Source of the DNA: Desulfovibrio sp.
GTDB taxonomy: Bacteria; Desulfobacterota; Desulfovibrionia; Desulfovibrionales; Desulfovibrionaceae
DNA length: 34,786 bases
NCBI GenBank assembly: GCA_024692205.1
Contig: JAILMX010000223.1
Span: 1 to 34,786, forward strand
Direction: 5' to 3'
The position numbers were made by a program, and so were the translations under genes. Below the pieces are notes generated by a model. That model saw only the letters and a list, made by a program, of their open reading frames with translations. It searched no databases and was not told the DNA's origin. The first letter of the stretch is position 1, and every line of letters begins with the position of its first letter. This document shows positions 26,002 to 32,353 of the stretch, one piece after another.

Positions 26002-27495
26002 ATGCTCGAACTTCTCCTCTTCACCCCCCTGGTTGCCGGGACCGTCATGTTCATTCCGGGCGCATGGCCCAGGCGCATTCTTCTGCTGCTCACGGCCCTC
26101 GCCCACATCACTCTTGCCTCGACAGTCTTCATACAGGTCAGCGCGAATAACAATCCCGTGGCATTCGGCGGCCTGCTTGAGCCGGACGACCTTGGCGTCG
26201 TCTTCCTCATGATTGCGAGCATCCTCTTTCTCGCCGTTACGTTCTATTCCATTGGCTACCTGAAACAGGAAGAGAAAAAGGAGGTCAGACGGGACATACA
26301 GAAGGGAGATCTTTTCACGAACGCGCCCGAGGCGCGTTTTCTCGCATGCCTGTGCTTTTTCGTGGCGGCAATGACGCTGGTCACCGTCACTCCCAATCTG
26401 GGCGCACTCTGGGTCGGCATAGAGGTCACGACCCTCGCAAGCGCCCCCCTCATCTACTTCCACCGGCACCGCAGCTCCATGGAAGCCACGTGGAAATACC
26501 TCATGATCTGTTCCGTCGGCATCGCCCTGGCCCTGCTCGGCAACATCCTCATGGAGGTGGCCTTCCACCGGTCCGCTGCCCCCGCAGGCGAAGGCATGAA
26601 TCAGCTTGCCGCCTTCATCAAAACCGGAGCGAACGGCGGCGTCGACCCGCTGTGGCTCAAGGCCTCCTTCATCTTTGTACTCGTGGGTTACGGAACGAAA
26701 ATGGGCCTCGCGCCCATGCACACCTGGCTGCCCGATGCGCACAGCCAGGCTCCCTCCATGGTCTCGGGCCTTCTTTCGGGGGCGCTGCTCAACTGCGCTC
26801 TGCTCGGCATCCTGCGGAGCCACCAAGTAATGATGGCCGCCGGCCTCGGCGGCTTCAGCAGCGATCTGCTCGTATTCTTCGGCCTGCTCTCGATGGTGAC
26901 GGCCATGGTCTTTATCGTGGGGCAGGGCCACTACAAAAGGCTGCTCGCCTATTCGAGCGTCGAACACATGGGCATACTCGCCCTTGCCTGCGGCATCGGA
27001 GGAAGCGCCATTTTCGGCGGTATGCTGCACGCTCTCAGCCACTCGCTGACGAAATGCATGCTCTTTCTCGTAGCCGGCAACATCCTCACGCGCTACCATA
27101 CCTTCTCCAGCCACGACGTGAGCGGACTCAGGCAGGACATGCCGCTTTCCGGAGCGCTGTGGACTGCTGGTTTCCTCGCCATCGTGGGCTCGCCGCCGTT
27201 CAGCCTCTTCGTGAGTGAGTTCATCATCCTCAAGGGGATATTCGCGAACGGCTGCATACTGACCGCCGTGGTCTATTTGTCCGCGCTCGCCGTCATCTTC
27301 GTCGGCATGTCGGTGCCGGTGCTGCGCATGGTACAGGGCACACCCTCGCATGACGTGACCATCGATTATCACGAGTCAGCATACTCCGTGCTGCCACCCG
27401 CCGTACTCTGCCTCGCTGTGCTCTGCCTCGGCTTCTGGGTGCCCGACTGGCTGGCAGCAGCGCTCAACCGCGCCGCAGCACTTCTGGGGGCATGA
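26002..27495 (+). CDS. hyfF: HyfF-like antiporter-type membrane subunit of an Ehr complex
   Basis: 497 residues (E. coli HyfF about 526). This is the second antiporter-like subunit in the operon. Ion-pathway residues are retained: Glu141 in LWVGIEVTTLASAPL and Lys233 in GYGTKMGLAPMHTWLPDAHSQAPS, plus Lys in HSLTKCMLFLVAGN. About fourteen transmembrane helices. Together with HyfB and HyfE it would give a membrane arm with two antiporter-like modules; HyfD, the third of E. coli hydrogenase-4, is absent here. The stop overlaps the next gene's start (ATGA). Confidence 0.93.
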   Translation: MLELLLFTPLVAGTVMFIPGAWPRRILLLLTALAHITLASTVFIQVSANNNPVAFGGLLEPDDLGVVFLMIASILFLAVTFYSIGYLKQEEKKEVRRDIQKGDLFTNAPEARFLACLCFFVAAMTLVTVTPNLGALWVGIEVTTLASAPLIYFHRHRSSMEATWKYLMICSVGIALALLGNILMEVAFHRSAAPAGEGMNQLAAFIKTGANGGVDPLWLKASFIFVLVGYGTKMGLAPMHTWLPDAHSQAPSMVSGLLSGALLNCALLGILRSHQVMMAAGLGGFSSDLLVFFGLLSMVTAMVFIVGQGHYKRLLAYSSVEHMGILALACGIGGSAIFGGMLHALSHSLTKCMLFLVAGNILTRYHTFSSHDVSGLRQDMPLSGALWTAGFLAIVGSPPFSLFVSEFIILKGIFANGCILTAVVYLSALAVIFVGMSVPVLRMVQGTPSHDVTIDYHESAYSVLPPAVLCLAVLCLGFWVPDWLAAALNRAAALLGA

Positions 27496-28982
27496 TGTTC
27501 TCTTACCGATCCGCAATCGACCACGCCGACGTGCCGAACGTGCCCATCGAAGCCCTGAGGGGCACAATTATCGATTACTGCCGCAACGGCTGGGACCTGA
27601 TGGCATTCTTCGGCATCCCTGTGGATGGCGAAAACGGGGCAGAGCTCATTGCCGTTCTGGGGGACCCGGACACGCACACCCTGGAGATTCTCCGCTCGCT
27701 TCCGGTACGCCGCTATCCGTCCGTAACGAAGGAATGCCCCGAGGCACACCTCTTCGAGCGAGAAATATTCGAGCAATGCGGCGTGCACCCGCAGGGCCAT
27801 CCCTGGCTCAAGCCCGTGCGTTTCTGCCGATCGGCAGGGGACGGACAGCGCCCCGGCCCTGCGCAAGCGAACTATTTTCACATCGAAGGCAACGAGGTCC
27901 ACGAGGTCGGTGTCGGCCCGATCCACGCCGGCGTCATAGAGCCCGGGCATTTCCGTTTTCAGTGCTACGGCGAAAACGTCATGCACCTTGAAATACAGCT
28001 GGGCTTTCAGCACAGAGGTGTTGAGCACCTCATCAGCACCCTGCCTCCGCATGCCGTACTACCGCTTGTCGAAAACATCGCGGGAGACAGCGCCATCGGC
28101 CATGCGACAGCCTACTGCAGCATCATCGAGCGCCTGACCGGCACGGATATTCCCCTGCGCGCACAGATTCTACGCCGCATCGCACTTGAGCTGGAACGTC
28201 TGGCAAACCACACCCGTGACCTAGGCGCCATCGGCGGTGACACGGGTTTTCTGCCGACATCGGCTTGGAACGGCCGCATCACGGGTGATTTTCTCAATCT
28301 CACCTCAGAACTCTGCGGCAGCCGCTTCGGCCGCAACTTGCTTTGTCCGGGCGGCGTCAAGTGGGATGCCGACCCAGCACTCTGCCAAAGCCTCATCAAG
28401 CGCCTGCGCACGGCCTACCGCGACGTTCGTGGCTCGGTCAACGTTATGCTTGAGACGCCGAGCGTGCTCGCCAGACTGACCGGCACGGGGTGCGTCAGCC
28501 ATGAAACCGCTGTCGACCTCGGCCTGGTCGGAGTGGCGGCACGCGCCTGCGGCATCGACCGCGACGCGCGCTTCGACTGGCCTCTCTCAGATCTGGAATC
28601 CCCCCTGCTGCACGTCCGTACTGAGATGGAAGGAGACGTGCGCGCACGAACCCTCGTGCGAAGCCTTGAACTTGACGACTCCGCAGCCCAGACCGAGGCC
28701 GACCTGCAGAGACTATCGTACATGGAGGAAAGCAAGATCGCCGCAGATGTGCCCAATCTTCCCGCCGGGAAGATCGCAGTGGCCCTCGTCGAAGGCTGGC
28801 GCGGGATACTGTGCCATGTGGGCGTCACGGATGATGACGGCGGCTGGCTCGCCTACAAAATTGTTGATCCCTCCTTCCACAACTGGATGGGGCTTGCCAT
28901 GGCCCTGAGAAACGAACAGATTTCGGATTTTCCCTTGTGCAACAAAAGCTTCAACCTATCCTACTGCGGTCATGACCTGTAG
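27492..28982 (+). CDS. HyfG-like large subunit lacking NiFe ligands (Ehr catalytic-subunit homologue)
   Basis: 496 residues. Residues 1-112 form a NuoC-like (30 kDa) domain with HLFEREIFEQCG; 140-496 form the NuoD/HyfG-like domain, with GPIHAGVIEPGHFRF and LEIQLGFQHRGVEHL. In [NiFe] hydrogenases the metal is held by two CxxC pairs. At the first site this protein reads VENIAGDSAIGH (193-204) instead of ERxCGICxxxH, and at the second DPSFHNW (459-465) instead of DPCxxC. All four cysteines are missing, and the protein ends at FNLSYCGHDL as NuoD-like proteins do, with no cleavable extension. No maturation protease gene is present. Best classed with energy-converting hydrogenase-related (Ehr) proteins; its reaction is unknown. 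The hyfG name would imply hydrogenase activity, so no symbol is given. Confidence 0.88.
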   Translation: MMFSYRSAIDHADVPNVPIEALRGTIIDYCRNGWDLMAFFGIPVDGENGAELIAVLGDPDTHTLEILRSLPVRRYPSVTKECPEAHLFEREIFEQCGVHPQGHPWLKPVRFCRSAGDGQRPGPAQANYFHIEGNEVHEVGVGPIHAGVIEPGHFRFQCYGENVMHLEIQLGFQHRGVEHLISTLPPHAVLPLVENIAGDSAIGHATAYCSIIERLTGTDIPLRAQILRRIALELERLANHTRDLGAIGGDTGFLPTSAWNGRITGDFLNLTSELCGSRFGRNLLCPGGVKWDADPALCQSLIKRLRTAYRDVRGSVNVMLETPSVLARLTGTGCVSHETAVDLGLVGVAARACGIDRDARFDWPLSDLESPLLHVRTEMEGDVRARTLVRSLELDDSAAQTEADLQRLSYMEESKIAADVPNLPAGKIAVALVEGWRGILCHVGVTDDDGGWLAYKIVDPSFHNWMGLAMALRNEQISDFPLCNKSFNLSYCGHDL

Positions 28983-28991
28983 GAGCCACCC

Positions 28992-29798
28992 ATGCTGAAC
29001 ATCGTAAGGGAACGCCTGCATCAGGGCTACCGTACACTCAATTACCCATTCAAGCAGCCCGTGATTTCGCCTCGTTTCGCCGGCCTCCCCTCCATCACCC
29101 CGACATCGTGCGCCTCCTGCTCAGCGCACGCATGCACAAACTGCTGCCCTACGGGGGCGCTCGCGATCACCCCCGACGGCCCGGCTCTCGACATGGGCAG
29201 ATGCCTTTTCTGCCGTGCCTGCGAACAGGTCTGCCCGGAGAAGAAGATCATCTTCACCCATGAGCACAGGCTGGCCGCCTACACGCGAGAGGCCCTCATC
29301 ATAAAAGGCCCTGCACCGAACGGCTTTCCCGATGAAAGTGTGCGCCCCGCCCTCGGAGAACCCAGGCGCAACCTTTCGCTTTTCGCCCGCTCGCTCAAGC
29401 TTCGCGAAGTGAGCGCGGGTGGCTGCATGGCCTGCGAGGCCGATGTGAACGTGCTCTGCACCCTCATCTACGACCTCGGCCGTTTCGGCATCGAATACGC
29501 GGCCTCGCCCAGGCACGCTGACGGCCTGCTCATCACCGGGCCCGTCACCGAAAACATGCGCCTCGCCCTTTTGGATGCATGGGAGGCGACGCCCGATCCC
29601 CGCATCGTCATCGCCGTGGGCACGTGCGCCATATCCGGGGGGACGTTCGCCGAAAGCACCGAAGGCTGCAAAGGGGTCGAATCCGTTCTTCCCGAGGGAT
29701 GCGTCGACGTCTATGTGCCCGGCTGCCCGCCGAACCCGTGGAGCATACTCGACGGCATACTCTCGGTCGCCTGGAAAAAGGCCCACGCGAACCGTTGA
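28992..29798 (+). CDS. Fused ferredoxin-type / HyfI(NuoB)-like small subunit of the Ehr complex
   Basis: 268 residues; the ribosome binding site GGAG overlaps the end of the previous gene. Residues 35-95 carry two cluster motifs: C40, C43, C48 and C52 (spacing 2-4-3, with an extra C51, not the standard 2-2-3) and C71, C74, C77 and C81 (standard, ending CP). Residues 135-265 are the NuoB/hydrogenase small-subunit fold with proximal-cluster ligands C145 and C148 (GGCMACEADVN), C212 (GTCAISGG) and C245 (PGCPPNPW). In E. coli Hyf and Hyc these two parts are separate proteins (HyfH and HyfI). It would pass electrons between an unknown partner and the large subunit. Confidence 0.88.
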   Translation: MLNIVRERLHQGYRTLNYPFKQPVISPRFAGLPSITPTSCASCSAHACTNCCPTGALAITPDGPALDMGRCLFCRACEQVCPEKKIIFTHEHRLAAYTREALIIKGPAPNGFPDESVRPALGEPRRNLSLFARSLKLREVSAGGCMACEADVNVLCTLIYDLGRFGIEYAASPRHADGLLITGPVTENMRLALLDAWEATPDPRIVIAVGTCAISGGTFAESTEGCKGVESVLPEGCVDVYVPGCPPNPWSILDGILSVAWKKAHANR

Positions 29799-29810
29799 AC
29801 GGAATGCCGC

Positions 29811-30443
29811 ATGAGAGCGAACATGAAGAAACTCATTATAGGCATTACGGGGGCGGATGGCGTCTGCCTCGGCGTGCGACTGCTTGAGATGCTGCGCGAC
29901 ATGGAAGACGTCACGACCCACCTTGTCATGACGCGGCAGGCGGAAACCAATCTGCGACTGGAGGGTTTCCCCTCTCCAGATGCGGTGCGCGACATGGCTG
30001 ACCACTGCCACTCCATCGACAACATGGCTGCCTCAATAGCGAGTGGTTCCTTCGTGACCGACGGCATGATCATCGCCCCGTGCAGCATGAAGACGCTCGG
30101 GGGCATCACATCCGGCTACAGCTGCGATCTTCTGCTGAGGGCCGCCGATGTCTGCCTCAAAGAGGGGCGCAAAGTTGTCCTGGTGCCACGCGAAAGCCCC
30201 CTCAGCCGTCTGCACCTGCGTAACCTCCTCACAGCGAACGAGCTCGGCTGCATGATCGTGCCCCCCATGCTCACCTTCTATAACACACCGCAATCCTTGC
30301 AGGATCTCATAGATCATGTTCTTACGAAGGCACTACTGCCTTTCGGCATCTCCGCCTCCGGTTTCCGCCCGTGGAGGGGAACGGAAGAAGAATGCACGCT
30401 GCCGCTGCCCGAGCGAAAAGGAATGCCGCACGGCAATGTGTGA
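29811..30443 (+). CDS. ubiX: UbiX-family flavin prenyltransferase
   Basis: 210 residues from ATG 29811 (second ATG 29823 is possible). UbiX enzymes join dimethylallyl phosphate to FMN to make prenylated FMN, the cofactor of UbiD decarboxylases. Visible: IIGITGADGVCLGVRLLE, SGSFVTDGMIIAPCSMKTL, GYSCDLLLRAADVCLKEGRK, VPRESPLSRLHLRNL and PPMLTFYNTPQSLQDLIDH; the Lys, Arg, Glu and Tyr positions of the active site look conserved. Odd: the GASG loop reads GADG (Asp16 in place of the Ser). It lies 12 bases after the Ehr small subunit and overlaps the next gene by 8 bases, so it is part of the Ehr transcript. Confidence 0.93.
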   Translation: MRANMKKLIIGITGADGVCLGVRLLEMLRDMEDVTTHLVMTRQAETNLRLEGFPSPDAVRDMADHCHSIDNMAASIASGSFVTDGMIIAPCSMKTLGGITSGYSCDLLLRAADVCLKEGRKVVLVPRESPLSRLHLRNLLTANELGCMIVPPMLTFYNTPQSLQDLIDHVLTKALLPFGISASGFRPWRGTEEECTLPLPERKGMPHGNV

Positions 30444-30900
30444 CGCGGCTTCTCCCGGAACACCGATTGTCCTGCATGAGGGCACGGGCCGCACGGCTGT
30501 CAGGCTCGAGGCCAGACGCATCGGAGCGGATATCGCCGTTCTGCTTTCAGGCGGTACCGTGCATATTGGGGCGACAGTGCTCGCCCTGCCCCCGGCTCTT
30601 TTCCCCGATGACCATGACGGCGCGCCAAGGCCTTGCGTCCGCGCGCTCACCGTGCCGGGGCATCGCGACGATGTGCCTGCGCGCGCGCTCGCGGCGCGCC
30701 TTTGTCTGGCGATGAATCGGCCCGTCTGTGTAACTGCTGGCATCCATATCGACGCAGCATCGCGGGCGGAGATAGCCGTCATCCTGCGCAACGCAGAACG
30801 CGCCTGTGATCGTCTCATCCTATGCCTGGCCCAGCCATGCGGGGAGTGCACCGGACACGAAACGCCATTGCAGAAAAGCCGAAAGGCCGCGGAGCCCTGA
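30436..30900 (+). CDS. LpdD-like protein (prenyl-flavin decarboxylase accessory family)
   Basis: 154 residues from ATG 30436, which overlaps the ubiX stop by 8 bases. The sequence has the LpdD-type pattern: a strand with GGTVHIGATVLALP (39-52), PGHRDD (74-79) and AGIHIDAAS (101-109). LpdD-like proteins occur with UbiX (LpdB) and UbiD (LpdC) in gallate and hydroxybenzoate decarboxylase operons and have been proposed to handle prenylated flavin. Recognition is by memory of the family pattern and should be confirmed. The last ten or so codons form one arm of the following hairpin terminator, so the C-terminal tail (KSRKAAEP) is shaped by that structure. No UbiD gene lies in the window. Confidence 0.7.
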   Translation: MCDAASPGTPIVLHEGTGRTAVRLEARRIGADIAVLLSGGTVHIGATVLALPPALFPDDHDGAPRPCVRALTVPGHRDDVPARALAARLCLAMNRPVCVTAGIHIDAASRAEIAVILRNAERACDRLILCLAQPCGECTGHETPLQKSRKAAEP

Positions 30901-30926
30901 GATCCGCGGCCTTTCGGCTTTTCTGC
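30870..30926. terminator. 24-bp perfect hairpin, probable bidirectional terminator
   Basis: Arms 30870-30893 and 30903-30926 are exactly complementary over 24 bases, with a 9-base loop. The stem is GC-rich in the centre and has A/T runs on its outer sides (CTTTTCTGC type), so either transcript ends in a T-rich stretch. It sits between the convergent Ehr-ubiX-lpdD operon and the minus-strand gene at 30949, as expected for a shared terminator. The left arm is inside the lpdD-like coding sequence. Confidence 0.85.
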
Positions 30927-30948
30927 GAATGTGAGGCGATCACGCCCG

Positions 30949-31473
30949 TCAGGCGTAATCACCCCGGTTGAATTTGAACTTTTCAGTGGCAGTTATGACA
31001 TCGAGCTCGTTTATGAGAGAATCGAACTCGGTGTTCTTTCCACGAAGACCGGCCGTGTCTGACTTGAGCTGGGCGACCTTGTCCCCTATGCCCTCAAGCA
31101 GGGAATAGGCTTGTCGCAGGTTGCCCCCGGCAGCTGTCGAGCTCAGGGCGTTCGCGTACTGATCCCATAAATCCAGCGTTCCAGAGGCCTGATCAAAAGC
31201 ATCCTGCAAAAGCTGGCTTTCCGGATCGGACGCCTGACTCTGCCCGGTGGCGCCCAAAAGCATCTGGCTGATCATCCCGGCCTGGGCAGCGCCGGCGGTC
31301 AGCGGATTCACGCCGTCAGCCGGGCCCTGCACTGTGCCCGCACCGGACAAGGCTTCCGACAAGGCGGAACCGAAAGCTTCCGCCGAGCCGCCCTGCGGCT
31401 TTCGGGCCGCCTGCTCGGCCTGCAATGACTGCAACCTGAGCAAGGCTTCCATTTGCTGGGTATCAATTTCCAT
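30949..31473 (-). CDS. Unknown protein, 174 residues
   Basis: The start ATG 31473 is chosen because GGAGG at 31479-31483 is spaced 5 bases from it; an upstream TTG at 31542 has no such support. The protein begins MEIDTQQMEALLRLQSLQ, is rich in Ala, Gln, Ser and Gly in the middle (about 25-100, probably disordered), and has a helical C-terminal half with SLINELDVITATEKFKF. There is no signal peptide, membrane segment or cysteine motif. I do not recognise the family; the style (Gln/Ala-rich, helical tail) is seen in secreted or flagellar-associated proteins, but that is not evidence of function. Convergent with the lpdD-like gene across the hairpin terminator. Confidence 0.75.
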   Translation of the reverse strand: MEIDTQQMEALLRLQSLQAEQAARKPQGGSAEAFGSALSEALSGAGTVQGPADGVNPLTAGAAQAGMISQMLLGATGQSQASDPESQLLQDAFDQASGTLDLWDQYANALSSTAAGGNLRQAYSLLEGIGDKVAQLKSDTAGLRGKNTEFDSLINELDVITATEKFKFNRGDYA

Positions 31474-31536
31474 CATTGCCTCCAGGGATTGGCATTTGAC
31501 TGCATCCTGCAATAAGCCTGCCATCACTTTAGAGAT

Positions 31537-31552
31537 TTTCAACAGGTTGAAA
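31537..31552. repeat. 16-base inverted repeat, operator-like, upstream of the unknown minus-strand gene
   Basis: TTTCAAC at 31537-31543 and GTTGAAA at 31546-31552 are exact reverse complements separated by AG. It lies 64 bases before the ATG at 31473, and about ten bases downstream (minus sense) of a TATAAA at 31563-31568. The short perfect dyad next to a possible -10 suggests a repressor or activator site. The 348-base gap 31474-31821 also holds the uspA promoter and nothing else recognised. Confidence 0.45.
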
Positions 31553-31711
31553 TAACGGTATATTTATAGAGCAGTAGCGTCGCATCATTGGGAAAATTAT
31601 TCCCTTTCACGCTCATACAATACCTTCTGCGGCAGGTCTTGTCCATCCGTCGGACCAGCACGTTCGCCCAAAGCAACAGAGCTGATTGTTCGCCACTTTT
31701 CCTCCCCTCTC

Positions 31712-31740
31712 TTGTCCTTCGTGAAAATATGCGCTATGAT
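31712..31740 (+). promoter_or_regulatory. Sigma-70-type promoter of uspA
   Basis: TTGTCC (31712-31717), an exact 17-base spacer and TATGAT (31735-31740, 5 of 6 to TATAAT). A start near 31747 would give a 5' leader of about 75 bases before the ATG at 31822. Confidence 0.65.
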
Positions 31741-31821
31741 GTTAGCACATAAACGGACTAGTCTGCCACCGGGTGAATCGTCACCCTTGACTGCAGGCCC
31801 CGCATCATAAGGGAGCTTACA

Positions 31822-32265
31822 ATGAAGGAGATCAAGAAGATTCTCTGCGCCGTCGACCTTTCGGATCACAGTGCTGCCGTGGCCGAGTACGCTGCAACCT
31901 TGGCAAAGGCGACCGGGGCCTCCGTGCTCGTCGTCTACACGGCGCCCTCGCTGAGCCAGTATGTCGGCTTCCATGTGCCGCCGAACACGATCGAGAACTT
32001 CGTGGGCGAGATCGTGACGGGCGCCGAAGAATCCATGCAGAAATTCGTGGAAGAGAACTTCCCCGGAATCGAAGCGGCGGGCAAGGTCATCATCGGTTAT
32101 GCCGCCGAGGAGATCATCAATCAGGCGACCGAGGAAAAGGCCGACATGATCATCATGGGCACCCATGGGCGCAAGGGCATTGACCGCATCCTCTTCGGCT
32201 CCGTGGCTGAAAAGGTCGTCAAGAATGCGACCATGCCGGTTCTGACAGTCCGCCCGCAGGTGTAG
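31822..32265 (+). CDS. Universal stress protein, ATP-binding type
   Basis: 147 residues, the standard single-domain UspA length. It begins KKILCAVDLSDHSAAVAEYA, the usual first strand with the Asp that contacts the nucleotide. The ATP-binding motif GxxGxxG(9)G(S/T) is present as GTHGRKG, then nine residues to FGSVAEKVV, followed by PVLTVRP. This pattern marks ATP-binding Usp proteins rather than the non-binding UspA of E. coli. Monocistronic: own promoter at 31712-31740 and terminator at 32304-32330. AAGGGAG lies 8 bases before the start. It probably acts in stress survival; the exact role is unknown. Confidence 0.95.
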   Translation: MKEIKKILCAVDLSDHSAAVAEYAATLAKATGASVLVVYTAPSLSQYVGFHVPPNTIENFVGEIVTGAEESMQKFVEENFPGIEAAGKVIIGYAAEEIINQATEEKADMIIMGTHGRKGIDRILFGSVAEKVVKNATMPVLTVRPQV

Positions 32266-32303
32266 ACGGTTCTAGACACGCTTTTCTCCTTTGATTACAA
32301 TAG

Positions 32304-32330
32304 GGCCGCCGCGCAAGCAGCGGCCTTTTT
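32304..32330 (+). terminator. Rho-independent terminator after uspA
   Basis: GGCCGC (32304-32309) pairs with GCGGCC (32320-32325), with a further GC/GC pair beyond one mismatch and a GCAA tetraloop; TTTTT follows at 32326-32330. It lies 38 bases after the uspA stop and 23 before the hisC start. Confidence 0.85.
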
Positions 32331-32353
32331 GTCACTTTCTTCCCGAGGTAGGC

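Noticed and set aside
25945..27372. 475-codon open frame on the minus strand opposite the HyfF-like gene
   Set aside because: Its translation is rich in His, Glu, Gly and Arg with no domain, and it is exactly opposite a clear membrane protein in GC-rich DNA, where long antisense frames arise by codon bias. Likewise 25419-26222 and 29121-30011.
27492..28982. Annotation of the large subunit as an active [NiFe] hydrogenase or formate hydrogenlyase
   Set aside because: Both CxxC ligand pairs are missing, no maturation protease is present and no formate dehydrogenase lies in the operon, so the hydrogenase name would mislead.
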